NCBI RefSeq assembly: GCF_000745965.1 | Contig: NZ_KN050788.1 | Coordinates: 62,001 to 126,000 of the forward strand | Length of the DNA stretch: 64,000 nt | Origin: Edaphobacter aggregans DSM 19364 | Lineage (GTDB): Bacteria; Acidobacteriota; Terriglobia; Terriglobales; Acidobacteriaceae | Reading direction: 5' to 3' | Shown here: piece after piece, positions 49,653-58,564 of the stretch | Layout of the letters: every line of letters begins with the position of its first letter | Numbering within the stretch: position 1 is the first letter of the stretch | Notes under the pieces: model-generated | Told to the model about the DNA's origin: nothing | What the model saw: the letters and a program-made list of their open reading frames with translations, nothing else | Databases searched by the model: none | Translations under genes and position numbers: made by a program

Positions 49653-52520
49653 TTATTTCGTGCCGACTGCGGTGGCGGGTGGGGCATCCTTGCCGAGGGC
49701 GAGTGACGGGTTTTTGGCCATGCTCATGAGGTTGGCCATGATGCGGAAGGAGCCGGGGACTCCGTCGGGCATCTGGCGGAAGAAGGCGTAGGCCATGTAG
49801 ACGTAGGCTCCTTTGCCGTAGCGCGTGTAGAGGAGGCCGCCCTTCTGCGGGTCCTGGCCAGCGTCGTGCATCTCGGTGAGGGCGATGTAGTGGGGGTCCC
49901 ACTGGCGCATGAAGCCGTGGCCGCGCTCTTCGACCCAGTTGTCGAAGTCGGCGGTGGTGATCTTGTTAGGCCAGTTGAGGACGGGGTCGTTGGGCTGGAG
50001 GATGGTGACCTTGTTGTCCTCTTCGACGACCTTTTCGGGATCGCCGGACAAGGTGAGCGGGTAGGGACCGTAGTTGTGGTCGTACTCCTGGGTCTGGTAC
50101 TGGACGATGACGGTTCCGCCGTTGTGGACGTAGTCGAGGAGGCGGTTGTTGAAGGTCTTGAGTTCGGGGCGGGCAGCGTAGGCGCGGATGCCGAGGATGA
50201 TGGCGTCGTAGCGGGAGAGGTCGCCAGACGCGATGTCGGCGGCGGTGAGCATGGTGGGGTGGATGCCGATGTCTTCGAGGGTGGTCGCGGTGTCGTCGCC
50301 GGTTCCCATGACGTAGCCGATGTTGAGGTTGGGCGCGGTCTTTACGTCGACGCCGGTGGTCTTGTAGGTGGCGGGGCGATAGTGCGGGTAGGGGCGAAGG
50401 CCGGGATAGCCGACGGTCTCAAAGCCCTGGGTGAACTTTTCACCGTTGTATTCGGCGACGGCGGTGATGGTGTACGGCTTGGGCTGCACCTGCTGGGGCG
50501 TGACGCGGAAGGTGAGGTTCTGGTCTTCGCCTTCACGCATGGTGGCGAAGTCGGCGACCTCGGGGGTGGACTTCCAGCCGGCGGGGAGGTCGAGGCGAAC
50601 GGTGCCTTTGGCGGGGCCTTTGACGGAGCTGTGGAGGGCGACGTGTAGTTCGAGCGTGGCGCTGGTGAGCGGCACGACTCCGGCGGTAGGAGAGACGAGC
50701 AGCGAGATGGCGGGCGCGACGAGGAGCGGTTCGAGGACGGGGCCTTCGCCGTTGACGCGATGGACGGTTTGGACGATGCCGGAGAGGGTGATGGCAACGT
50801 CGTGATATGTAACGGTCGCTCTTGCAAGAAGCGGATAGGGGCGCGTGGGGAGGTTGAGGTAGCGGGGGTCGTTGATGTCGTAGTAGGACTGCTCGAGCGA
50901 AGGGCGGGAGAAGTAGGGTTTGGTGAGCTCGGCGGTGCGGGGAACGGCGACGGTGAAGGACTGGTCGCGCGCGGCGCCGGGGGCGAGTGGGCCGGTGATG
51001 GGCTTGTCGGGAGTGATGGTGAAGCCGGGGCCGGCCTGCGAGGCGACCTCGACGGCGGAGAGGGTGACGGGCTCGAGGCCCTGGTTGGCGACGTGGACGG
51101 CGACGTTGACGCGGTTGCCGGGGACGACGGTCTGCGAGGTGGGGATCTGGGTGGAGAGATCGCCGAAGGGGCTGAGGCGCGCCGGGGCGGCTGCTGTGCC
51201 TTCGGTGGTGTTGGCCATGAAGGCGAGGCCGAGGGATTGCTGGAGGGCGAGGTTGAACTGCTGCTGCTTGACCGTGAGCTCGTGCGTCATGTTGTAGCAA
51301 GCCTCGGCGGGGAGTTTGCTGGCGGCGAGGTCGGCGAGGAGTGCGTTGGTTTGGGCGAGGCCCTTGGCGAGCGTGGGCGCGATGGTCGCGGGGTTGGCGG
51401 CGTCGTAGCTCGAGATGGCGGACTCCACGGTGGCATTGAGTGCGTTTAGCTTCTCAACCCACGGGGCCTGCTCGGATTTGGGAGCGTAGGAGGCGATGCC
51501 GGCCAGGGTGATGTCGATGCCGTCGAAGAAGGACTTCTCGTGCTGCGAGGTGGAGACGCGAGAGGCGTAGAGGTGGTAGGGGCTGGAGAAGGGGCGAGGC
51601 AGAGGGATTCCGATGCCACCGTTCTGGGTCTTCTGCTCGGCGAGGCCTTCGCGCGAGAGCTGCAGATAGGACTCGCCGAGCAGGGGATTGTAGGTTCCGC
51701 TGGGGACCTCGAGGGTGGTGGATGGGACGCCTTCGATCCAGGTGTTGTCGACGTAGTTACGGAAGCGGACGGGCTCCCAGTGGCCGGTGGCGTAGTCGTA
51801 GATGCCCTTGTCGGTGACGCGGGCGAAGGGGACGCGGGCGTAGACCTTGAGGGGAGACCAGGGGAGGAGGCCGGCCTTGATCTGGTCAGGGAAGACGTTG
51901 GGATCGCCGGCCATGACGTACGCCTTCTGTGCGGTGTAGCCAGAGACCTGATGGTGGCCGTGGCCGTCGGAGACGTTGCCGGCGAATACGCTGGTGACGA
52001 CGAGGGGGCGCTGGATGCGGATGGCGCGGATGGCGTCGTAGAGGACGCGGTCCTCGCCCCAGGTCTTGAGGGCTTCTTCGATGGTCTTGGAGAAGCCAAA
52101 GTCGGCGACGCGGGCGAAGTATTGGTGCACGCCGTAGTAGTTATCGGCGGCGAGGAGTTCCTGGGTGCGGAGGGTTCCGAGCTGGTCCCAGTAGTCGCCG
52201 GTGATGACGTTCTGGCCGCCTTCGCCGCGGTTGAGGGTGAGGAGCGTGGTGTCGACGCCCTGGCCGCGGCTCATATAGGTGAGCATGCCGCCGTCCTCGT
52301 CGTCGGGGTGCGCGGTGACCATGGCGAGCGAAGCGCGGGTGTGGAGCTTCTGGAGGGTCTGAGCGAGGCCGATGGAGGCGCGATCGATAGGAAGCGGCCG
52401 GGCGTAGGCGGACTGATAGTGCGCGGGCGCGGGCTGCTGTGCGGCTGCGAGGGGACCGCTAAAGGCGAGCGAAAGAGTGAGGAGTGTGGCGATGGTCCCG
52501 CGGCAGACGTCAGGTCTCAT
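49653..52520 (-). CDS. Large secreted PIG-L-family deacetylase
   Basis: A 955-aa exported protein. The start at MRPDVCRG gives a signal peptide (IATLLTLSLAFSGPLAA); the frame runs on to 52676 without a leader. The N-terminal LmbE/PIG-L domain has the zinc site MVTAHPDDEDGG and the second histidine block DGHGHHQVSG. PIG-L enzymes remove N-acetyl groups from sugars such as GlcNAc-inositol. After residue about 400 come a long linker, an NEW3-like beta-sandwich (NVAVHVANQGLEPVTL) and a C-terminal flavodoxin/GATase1-like fold (LNIGYVMGTGDDTATTLEDIG, DAIILGIRAYAARPE). This full architecture is common in Acidobacteria and Bacteroidetes but unassigned. The gene is divergent from the ROK regulator. 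Confidence 0.88.
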   Translation of the reverse strand: MRPDVCRGTIATLLTLSLAFSGPLAAAQQPAPAHYQSAYARPLPIDRASIGLAQTLQKLHTRASLAMVTAHPDDEDGGMLTYMSRGQGVDTTLLTLNRGEGGQNVITGDYWDQLGTLRTQELLAADNYYGVHQYFARVADFGFSKTIEEALKTWGEDRVLYDAIRAIRIQRPLVVTSVFAGNVSDGHGHHQVSGYTAQKAYVMAGDPNVFPDQIKAGLLPWSPLKVYARVPFARVTDKGIYDYATGHWEPVRFRNYVDNTWIEGVPSTTLEVPSGTYNPLLGESYLQLSREGLAEQKTQNGGIGIPLPRPFSSPYHLYASRVSTSQHEKSFFDGIDITLAGIASYAPKSEQAPWVEKLNALNATVESAISSYDAANPATIAPTLAKGLAQTNALLADLAASKLPAEACYNMTHELTVKQQQFNLALQQSLGLAFMANTTEGTAAAPARLSPFGDLSTQIPTSQTVVPGNRVNVAVHVANQGLEPVTLSAVEVASQAGPGFTITPDKPITGPLAPGAARDQSFTVAVPRTAELTKPYFSRPSLEQSYYDINDPRYLNLPTRPYPLLARATVTYHDVAITLSGIVQTVHRVNGEGPVLEPLLVAPAISLLVSPTAGVVPLTSATLELHVALHSSVKGPAKGTVRLDLPAGWKSTPEVADFATMREGEDQNLTFRVTPQQVQPKPYTITAVAEYNGEKFTQGFETVGYPGLRPYPHYRPATYKTTGVDVKTAPNLNIGYVMGTGDDTATTLEDIGIHPTMLTAADIASGDLSRYDAIILGIRAYAARPELKTFNNRLLDYVHNGGTVIVQYQTQEYDHNYGPYPLTLSGDPEKVVEEDNKVTILQPNDPVLNWPNKITTADFDNWVEERGHGFMRQWDPHYIALTEMHDAGQDPQKGGLLYTRYGKGAYVYMAYAFFRQMPDGVPGSFRIMANLMSMAKNPSLALGKDAPPATAVGTK

Positions 52521-52588
52521 GAACGAAGATGCTCCTGGAATCGGCTTTTTTGAGCTTTGCTGGTAAGAGATACATGAGAGTTCCAAGC

Positions 52589-52609
52589 TTTGTAAAGAAT
52601 ATTTACAAA
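52589..52609. promoter_or_regulatory. Perfect palindrome TTTGTAAA-GAATA-TTTACAAA, candidate ROK operator
   Basis: Eight-bp arms with a 5-nt centre, midway between the divergent PIG-L and ROK genes. Size and position suit a dimeric regulator. AATATTT from its right half recurs at 53929-53935 in the receptor promoter. Confidence 0.5.
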
Positions 52610-52647
52610 TATAGGGTATGATGTGTCCCAGCGGAAGCCGAGCACCG

Positions 52648-53884
52648 ATGCGACTATCAAACCCCCCTGCCAACACAATACCTGAATGAAGGCGAGACGC
52701 AGCCTTCGCGGCCGTCGCATCTTCGTCAGGCGAATGCGCGCGGGCTGCTGCGGCTGCTGCGGGAGCACAACCCGTGCTCGAAGGCGGACCTGGTGCGGCT
52801 GTCGGGGTTGAGCGCGCCGACGGTTTCGAGCGCGGTTGGATATCTCGAGTCTTTGGGGTTGGTGGAGAAGCTCGGGGACGGCGAGTCCAGCGGTGGGCGG
52901 CCGCCGGAGATGCTGCGCTTCAACGCAGGTCACGGGTACGTGGCGGGCGTGGATATTGGCGGCACGCGGCTGCGGATGGTGCTGGCTGATCTGAATGGCC
53001 GCGTGGTGACGCAGTGGGCGACACGGTTTACGGAGCGGCAGAGGATGCCGAAGGCGGTCTGCGGGTTGATTCGCGATGGCCTGAAGGTGATGTGTCAGGA
53101 GGCATCGACCTCGCTGCGGCGCGTGCTGCACGTGACGGCGGGTGCACCGGGGATCACGAACGTGGAGTCGGGTGTGGTGATGTCGGCGCCGAATCTGCGG
53201 GAGTGGAACGACGTTCCGCTGCGCATGATGATCGAGCGCGAGTTGGGGATTCCGGCGCTGGTGGAGAACGATACGAACCTGGCCGCGGTGGGCGAGCACT
53301 GGCGCGGTTCGGCCTCGGGGGTTGAGGACTTCATCTTCGTGGCGCTGGGAACGGGCGTTGGCGCGGGCATCTTTATCAGCGGCAGGCTGCATCACGGAGC
53401 GAACTGGAGCGCGGGTGAGATTGGCTACGCCGGCGTGAACGGACGGCCGCGGCAACCGCTGGAGGTTCATGAGACGGGCCAGATGGAACGGTCGATCGGC
53501 GGGCTGGGGATCGAGGCTGAGTGGCAGCGCCTGCTGGCACGAGAGCGGCGGGCCAGCATGAGCGAGCTAGGAAAGCTGCGGGCGACGGAGATCTTTGACC
53601 TGGCCGTGGACGGCGATCGGCTGGCGGGGCAGGTGGTGCAGACGATGGCACAGATTCTCGCCGATTGCATCGTTGACCTTGCGCTGGCGCTGGACCCGGA
53701 GATGGTGATTCTGGGCGGCGGCGTGGGCTCGCACCCGGAGCTTTGTAGAGTCACGGCGAGGCTGCTGGGGCGCAACGAGTTCGCGAAACCGGAGGTCCGG
53801 TCGAGCTCACTGGGGACCCAGGCGCAGCTTCACGGTGCGATCTCATTGAGCCTGGCGGCGACGGCAGCGCGGCTGCTGGCTTAA
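52648..53884 (+). CDS. ROK-family transcriptional regulator (start disrupted by a C-tract)
   Basis: A repressor/sugar-kinase-fold regulator. The winged HTH (about residues 25-75: LLRLLREHNPCSKADLVRLS, then SAPTVSSAVGYLESLGLVEK) and ROK kinase-like domain (GVDIGGTRLRMVLADL, ENDTNLAAVGEHWRG, DPEMVILGGGVGSHPEL) are intact. The HTH frame has no ATG, GTG or TTG before GTG 52793, which would cut the HTH in half. ATG 52648 is one base out of frame and would join it if the C6 run at 52662-52667 were one base shorter, giving MRLSNPLPTQYLN. CTG 52667 is the in-frame alternative. The CxCGxxGCxE zinc motif of classic ROK proteins is missing (YAGVNGRPRQPLEV instead). Confidence 0.8.
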
Positions 53885-53914
53885 GCAAACGAAATCCGAA
53901 TACCAAGAATCATA

Positions 53915-53944
53915 TTGACAAGCACATAAATATTTCACTAGTGT
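53915..53944 (+). promoter_or_regulatory. Candidate promoter of the second TonB receptor
   Basis: TTGACA (53915-53920), 18-bp spacer, TAGTGT (53939-53944). The -35 is consensus, the -10 weak. The AAATATTTCAC word (53928-53938) lies inside the spacer. Confidence 0.4.
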
Positions 53945-54068
53945 TAGTGCACCTTACGACTTCCTAAATAGGTTTTACTAAGTTCCCGCCTGTTGGCGGC
54001 TTTCGTGATACCTAGCTGAGAGTTCCAGATTCGATCGATCTGTTTCGACGTTTTCCAGGAGGCACACC

Positions 54069-56993
54069 GTGTTGACCCTTCGCAGTGTTCGAATCCCTCT
54101 TCTTGGAGCCGCGCTGTTTGCGGGCCTCCCTGCCCTCGTCTCGACCGCACCGGCGTGGGGCCAGTCGCAGTCGATCAACGGCACGATTCGCGGGCACGTG
54201 ACGGACGCGACCGGAGCCTCGGTGGCCGGTGCAACGGTGACGGTGACCAATGCTGAGATGGGCTACAGCAGGACACTTGCGACCGAAGCGGACGGCTACT
54301 ACGTGCTGGTGAATCTTCCGCTGGGAACGTACAAGGTCCTGGTGTCGAAAGAAGGCTTCTCGACCGCGACCTATGACCAGATTGTTTTGACCGCCGGCAA
54401 GGAAGCTGTCCTCGATCCTTCGCTGAAGGTGGGCAGCGCGACCGAACAGATCGACGTGAGTTCCACGGTCACGAACATCGATCCCACCTCTCTGAACGTT
54501 CAGCGTACGCTGGATTCGCGCGAGGTGGAGAACCTGCCGCTGACGTCGAGGAATCCGTATAACTTCATCCTGTTTCAGCCGGGCGTGAGCGGCCATCCCA
54601 ATCCGGAACTGGGCATTCCGCGGACGATCAACACGAACGGCCTCCTGGACCGCATTAACTACCAGATGGACGGCATGGTGAACACGCAAAGCGATCGTAT
54701 TGGACTTCGCCTGTTCCCGATCGGCGACATCTTCGTGAAAGAGGTTCAAACAGTCTCAAACAGCTTCAGCCCGGAGTTTGGGTGGACGTCGGGCGATGTG
54801 TATAACGTGATCTCGAACAACGGAACAAACAGCTTCCACGGCCTGTTCCAGTGGATTCGCCGGTGGCAGGATGCGACAGCGTATCCATTTTTCTCGAACA
54901 AGAGCCAGCCGAAGCCGAATCTTGAACTTGAGGATTACTCTGCCAATGCTGGTGGAAGGATCATCAAGGACAAGCTGTTCTTCTTCGGATCGTATGAGCA
55001 TGTGGTGCGCGGACAGCCTGCGCCGGTCACGATTACTCCTGCAAATATCGCGGCACTGGGGCTGCCGCCGGACCAGGTTGCTCCTGCGCCCGGCCTGCTG
55101 CATGGCACCTTCGTACTGGGCCGCGGAGATTGGAACATCAACAGCAAGAACTCGCTGTTCATTCGCTACAACTACTTCAAGAACAACTTTCCCTACAACA
55201 CGCAGGTTGGCGGATTGAATGCGCGCAGCACGGCATCGGACTTCCTGGACCGTGCGCACGTGATCGGCGGCCAGCTGACCTCGACGATCAATGATCATCT
55301 GCTGAACGAGCTTCGCTTCTCCTGGCCGTTCCGCAACAACTCGCACTTCCGTGGGCCGAACGCGGGAGCTGATCCAGCGATCATCATCTCGCAAGTCGCG
55401 AACATCGGCGCAGGTAGCAATGCGGGCGACCAGTACACGGACAAGGTTCCCAGCGGAAGCGACAATGTCAGCTACCTGCGCGGGAAGCATACGATCAAGG
55501 GCGGCTTCAACCTGGCGCAGCTGATCAATCGTCAGCGCCTGGTCAGCTTCAACGAGTACACGTTTAGTTCTCTGCAGAAGTATCTGGACGCGAAGAATGG
55601 CGTCAATCGCTATGGCTACAGCCAGTTCAGAACCCAGCAGGACGTGAACGGTATCGGTTATGCGTCCATGTACTTTGGTGCGTACCTGCAGGACACCTGG
55701 CAGGTGACGCCACGGTTCCTGGTGGTCTATGGCGGCCGCTATGACCGGTTCACGGGACCGGAGGCGAACCCGAACGCTCCCTTTGTGAACTCGCGCAGCT
55801 TCAATACGCCGAACACGAACTTCGCTCCGCGCGTTGGCTTTACCTACCGGCTGGACGATCACACGGTACTGAAGGCCTCGGGCGGTATCTTCTATCAGGC
55901 GACTCCGACGAACCTCTGGTTCAACGCACTGAACCTCGATGGTTCCAACCGTACGAACAGCTTTACAATCACGCAGCCTGCAAACGCTACCACCGGCGTC
56001 CTGGCGTTTCCGAATATTCCGGCAAGCGGCACGACGGCGGCGCAGAATGTGACGACGGTATCGCCCAAGTTCAAGAACGAGTACACGTGGAATGCCACGA
56101 TGCAGATCTCGCATGAGTTCAGCCGCAACGACACATTCATGATCGGTTACATCATGACGAACGGCCGCAACCTCCAGTACCTGCACAACATCAATCCGAT
56201 CAATCCTATTGGCCGGCTTGCGGATGGCCGGCCAGTGTTCAGTTCAGCCTCGAACGCTTCGACGCGGCTTGATACGCGGTTCAATCAGATCAACCAGGTG
56301 GAGTCGGGCGCGAATACAAGCTTCAATGCGTTGATTGTGAACTACACTCGTTCGCTGTCGCGGGGTATTCAGATCAACGCGAACTACACCTGGTCGCACA
56401 CGATCTCGGATGGTCCTGAGGTCAACACTTTCGAGCAGAGTGTGGGGATTGAGGATACGACCTATCTGAAGCGTGATCGGGGGCCAAGCCTTGTCAATCA
56501 TCCCAACGCGTTCAACCTGACGGCGGTGATGGAGCCGACGTTCAGTCTGAGCCACGGCTTCCTGAACACACTGGCCAATCACAACATGGTGGCCCTGCTG
56601 GCGAACGTCAGCTCGGGCGATCAGCAGAACATCATCACCAACGTGTCGCTCAACGGAGATTCGTCGGTGGCCTCGGTGACTCGCCCGCTGTATGCAGGAA
56701 GGAACTCGTTGCGTTCGCCGAGTGTGTACCAGATCGATGGACGCTACACGCGGACCTTCCCGAAGCTGTTTGAGCGCATCGCGCCGTCGTTCCTACTGGA
56801 GGCGAACAACATCTTCAACCACACAAACGTGACGTACTTGGGAGGAACAAACAACTCGGTGCCGCAAACCGTGGTGCAGACGCCTAACGACTCGCGGGGC
56901 CCGATTGGAACTGCTATCGGCAGTCCGACGATCACTCGCGGGTCGGTGCTGGAGGCGCGCATTGTGCAGATCGGTGTTGCGGCGCGCTGGTAG
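54069..56993 (+). CDS. TonB-dependent receptor with carboxypeptidase-like plug (Oar type)
   Basis: A 974-aa outer-membrane receptor. GTG 54069 is fixed by AGGAGG six bases upstream. Signal peptide: SVRIPLLGAALFAGLPALVS. The carboxypeptidase-like domain (RGHVTDATGASVAGATVTVT up to about residue 110) is followed by a plug (LDSREVENLPLTSRNPYNFI, INYQMDGMVNTQSDRIGL) and a barrel ending LEARIVQIGVAARW. It is smaller than the first receptor in this window. It stands just after the ROK regulator on the same strand and ends in a strong terminator, so it is probably its own transcript under ROK control. The ligand is unknown. Confidence 0.93.
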   Translation: MLTLRSVRIPLLGAALFAGLPALVSTAPAWGQSQSINGTIRGHVTDATGASVAGATVTVTNAEMGYSRTLATEADGYYVLVNLPLGTYKVLVSKEGFSTATYDQIVLTAGKEAVLDPSLKVGSATEQIDVSSTVTNIDPTSLNVQRTLDSREVENLPLTSRNPYNFILFQPGVSGHPNPELGIPRTINTNGLLDRINYQMDGMVNTQSDRIGLRLFPIGDIFVKEVQTVSNSFSPEFGWTSGDVYNVISNNGTNSFHGLFQWIRRWQDATAYPFFSNKSQPKPNLELEDYSANAGGRIIKDKLFFFGSYEHVVRGQPAPVTITPANIAALGLPPDQVAPAPGLLHGTFVLGRGDWNINSKNSLFIRYNYFKNNFPYNTQVGGLNARSTASDFLDRAHVIGGQLTSTINDHLLNELRFSWPFRNNSHFRGPNAGADPAIIISQVANIGAGSNAGDQYTDKVPSGSDNVSYLRGKHTIKGGFNLAQLINRQRLVSFNEYTFSSLQKYLDAKNGVNRYGYSQFRTQQDVNGIGYASMYFGAYLQDTWQVTPRFLVVYGGRYDRFTGPEANPNAPFVNSRSFNTPNTNFAPRVGFTYRLDDHTVLKASGGIFYQATPTNLWFNALNLDGSNRTNSFTITQPANATTGVLAFPNIPASGTTAAQNVTTVSPKFKNEYTWNATMQISHEFSRNDTFMIGYIMTNGRNLQYLHNINPINPIGRLADGRPVFSSASNASTRLDTRFNQINQVESGANTSFNALIVNYTRSLSRGIQINANYTWSHTISDGPEVNTFEQSVGIEDTTYLKRDRGPSLVNHPNAFNLTAVMEPTFSLSHGFLNTLANHNMVALLANVSSGDQQNIITNVSLNGDSSVASVTRPLYAGRNSLRSPSVYQIDGRYTRTFPKLFERIAPSFLLEANNIFNHTNVTYLGGTNNSVPQTVVQTPNDSRGPIGTAIGSPTITRGSVLEARIVQIGVAARW

Positions 56994-57001
56994 TCAACCG
57001 T

Positions 57002-57042
57002 GGTGGCGCGAACCGATAATGGTTTGTGCCACCTATTTTTTT
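57002..57042 (+). terminator. Strong rho-independent terminator of the second TonB receptor
   Basis: A 13-bp stem (57002-57014 with 57021-57033, two G-T wobbles) with a 6-nt loop is followed by TATTTTTTTG. It separates the receptor from the lyase gene at 57074. Confidence 0.85.
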
Positions 57043-57073
57043 GTCTTGAAGAAGCGGCAGATGAGGACGATGG

Positions 57074-58564
57074 ATGAAGACCCCTGTGCAGGCGTCAGAA
57101 TTTCCGGCTCCGGTTTATCGCGATACGGTGCTTGCTCCGGTGTTTGCGGATGCGAAGCGTTATTTTCTTGAGCCGCTGCTGAAGATTGAGTATGCGCACA
57201 CGCTGATGCTGGCGCGGCAAGGAATCATGCCCAGGGAAGAGGCGGCGTTGTGTCTTCGCGGGCTCAATGGGCTGGATGTCGCCGAGATACGGGCGACGAA
57301 GTATGACGGGACGTTTGAAGACCTGTTCTTCTACATCGAGAAGAAGCTGGCAGCGGTGTGTGGGGAAGAGATCGCGGGCAAGATGCATACGGCGCGCAGC
57401 CGCAACGACATCGACCTGACGATGTATCGCATGGTGCTACGCGGCCGGCTGTTGCGGATGCTTGATGGTTTGCTGGAGCTTCGGCGGCTGCTGGTGGCAC
57501 TGGCCTGGGAGCATCGCGCGGCGCTGATGCCGGCCTATACGCACAACCAGCCGGCGCAGCCGACGACGCTGGGCCACTATCTGATGGCGTACGTCGAGGT
57601 GGTGGAGCGCGACACGGAGAGATTACGCGAGGCGTATGCACGGGTGAATCGGAATCCTCTGGGAGCGTGCGCGATCACGACGACGGGATTTCCGATCGAC
57701 CGGAATTTCACGGAGCGGCTGCTGGGGTTCGAGGGCTTGCAGGTGAACTCGTACGGCGCGATTGCGGCGGTGGACTATGTTGCGGAGAGCTGCTCCGTTC
57801 TGGCGACGGCAATGCTGAGCATGGGGCGCTTTACGCAGGACCTGTTGCTGTGGAGCACGGTGGAGTTTGGCTATGTGCGGCTGAGCGATGGGTATGTGCA
57901 GATCTCGAGCATCATGCCGCAGAAGCGAAACCCGGTTCCGTTCGAGCATGTGCGCGTGCTGGCGAGCCGGGCCCTGGTGGAGGCGCAGGGCGTGTTGGGA
58001 ACTCTGCACAATACGCCGTTCGCCGATATGAACGATGCGGAGGACGATTTGCAGCCGCTGGTCTACACGGCGTTTGATGATGCGGAGCGGGCGGTTCGGT
58101 TGCTGACGGGAGCGCTGGGCGAGGCGGAGTTCGACACGACGAGAATGGCGGAAGCCGCCGATGGGAACTTTCTCCCCGTGACGGAGCTGGCCGACACGCT
58201 GGTTCGTGCGACAGGCATGAGCTTTCACGCGGCACACGCGGTCGTGAGCAGGGCGGTGCGCGAGTTGAATGGCAAGTACGACGCCGATGCGATGACCGCG
58301 ATTGTGCAGCGTGAGCTTGGCGGTGGGTACAGGATTGCGAGGGAGACGATTCGCGGCGCACTGAGTGCGGAGAACTTTGTGGCGGTGCGGAGGGTTCCGG
58401 GCGGCCCGGCGGCGGAGGCTCTGGAGCCGGAGATCGAACGTGCGCGTGAGAGGATTGCGGAAGACGAGCGCTGGCTGAAGGAGTCGGAGCAGAGACTGGA
58501 CGATGCACGGCAGGCGATGAGGCGCGAGTGCGATTCGCTGATACGAGGGATGGATGGACGTTAG
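57074..58564 (+). CDS. Argininosuccinate-lyase-family enzyme, divergent
   Basis: A 496-aa aspartase/fumarase-superfamily lyase closest to ArgH. The signature loop ISSIMPQKRNPV (277-288) with its catalytic serine and THNQPAQPTTLGH (156-168) are present. The usual H-T-G-R-S-R-N-D-Q segment reads HTARSRNDID (105-114), with two changes in the substrate site, and the protein is longer than ArgH (about 460 aa). The C-terminal 60 residues form a charged helix (RARERIAEDERWLKESEQ). It overlaps the APC permease gene by 11 bp. The pairing with a permease suggests breakdown of an imported N-succinyl-type amino acid rather than arginine synthesis, but ArgH function cannot be ruled out. Confidence 0.82.
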   Translation: MKTPVQASEFPAPVYRDTVLAPVFADAKRYFLEPLLKIEYAHTLMLARQGIMPREEAALCLRGLNGLDVAEIRATKYDGTFEDLFFYIEKKLAAVCGEEIAGKMHTARSRNDIDLTMYRMVLRGRLLRMLDGLLELRRLLVALAWEHRAALMPAYTHNQPAQPTTLGHYLMAYVEVVERDTERLREAYARVNRNPLGACAITTTGFPIDRNFTERLLGFEGLQVNSYGAIAAVDYVAESCSVLATAMLSMGRFTQDLLLWSTVEFGYVRLSDGYVQISSIMPQKRNPVPFEHVRVLASRALVEAQGVLGTLHNTPFADMNDAEDDLQPLVYTAFDDAERAVRLLTGALGEAEFDTTRMAEAADGNFLPVTELADTLVRATGMSFHAAHAVVSRAVRELNGKYDADAMTAIVQRELGGGYRIARETIRGALSAENFVAVRRVPGGPAAEALEPEIERARERIAEDERWLKESEQRLDDARQAMRRECDSLIRGMDGR

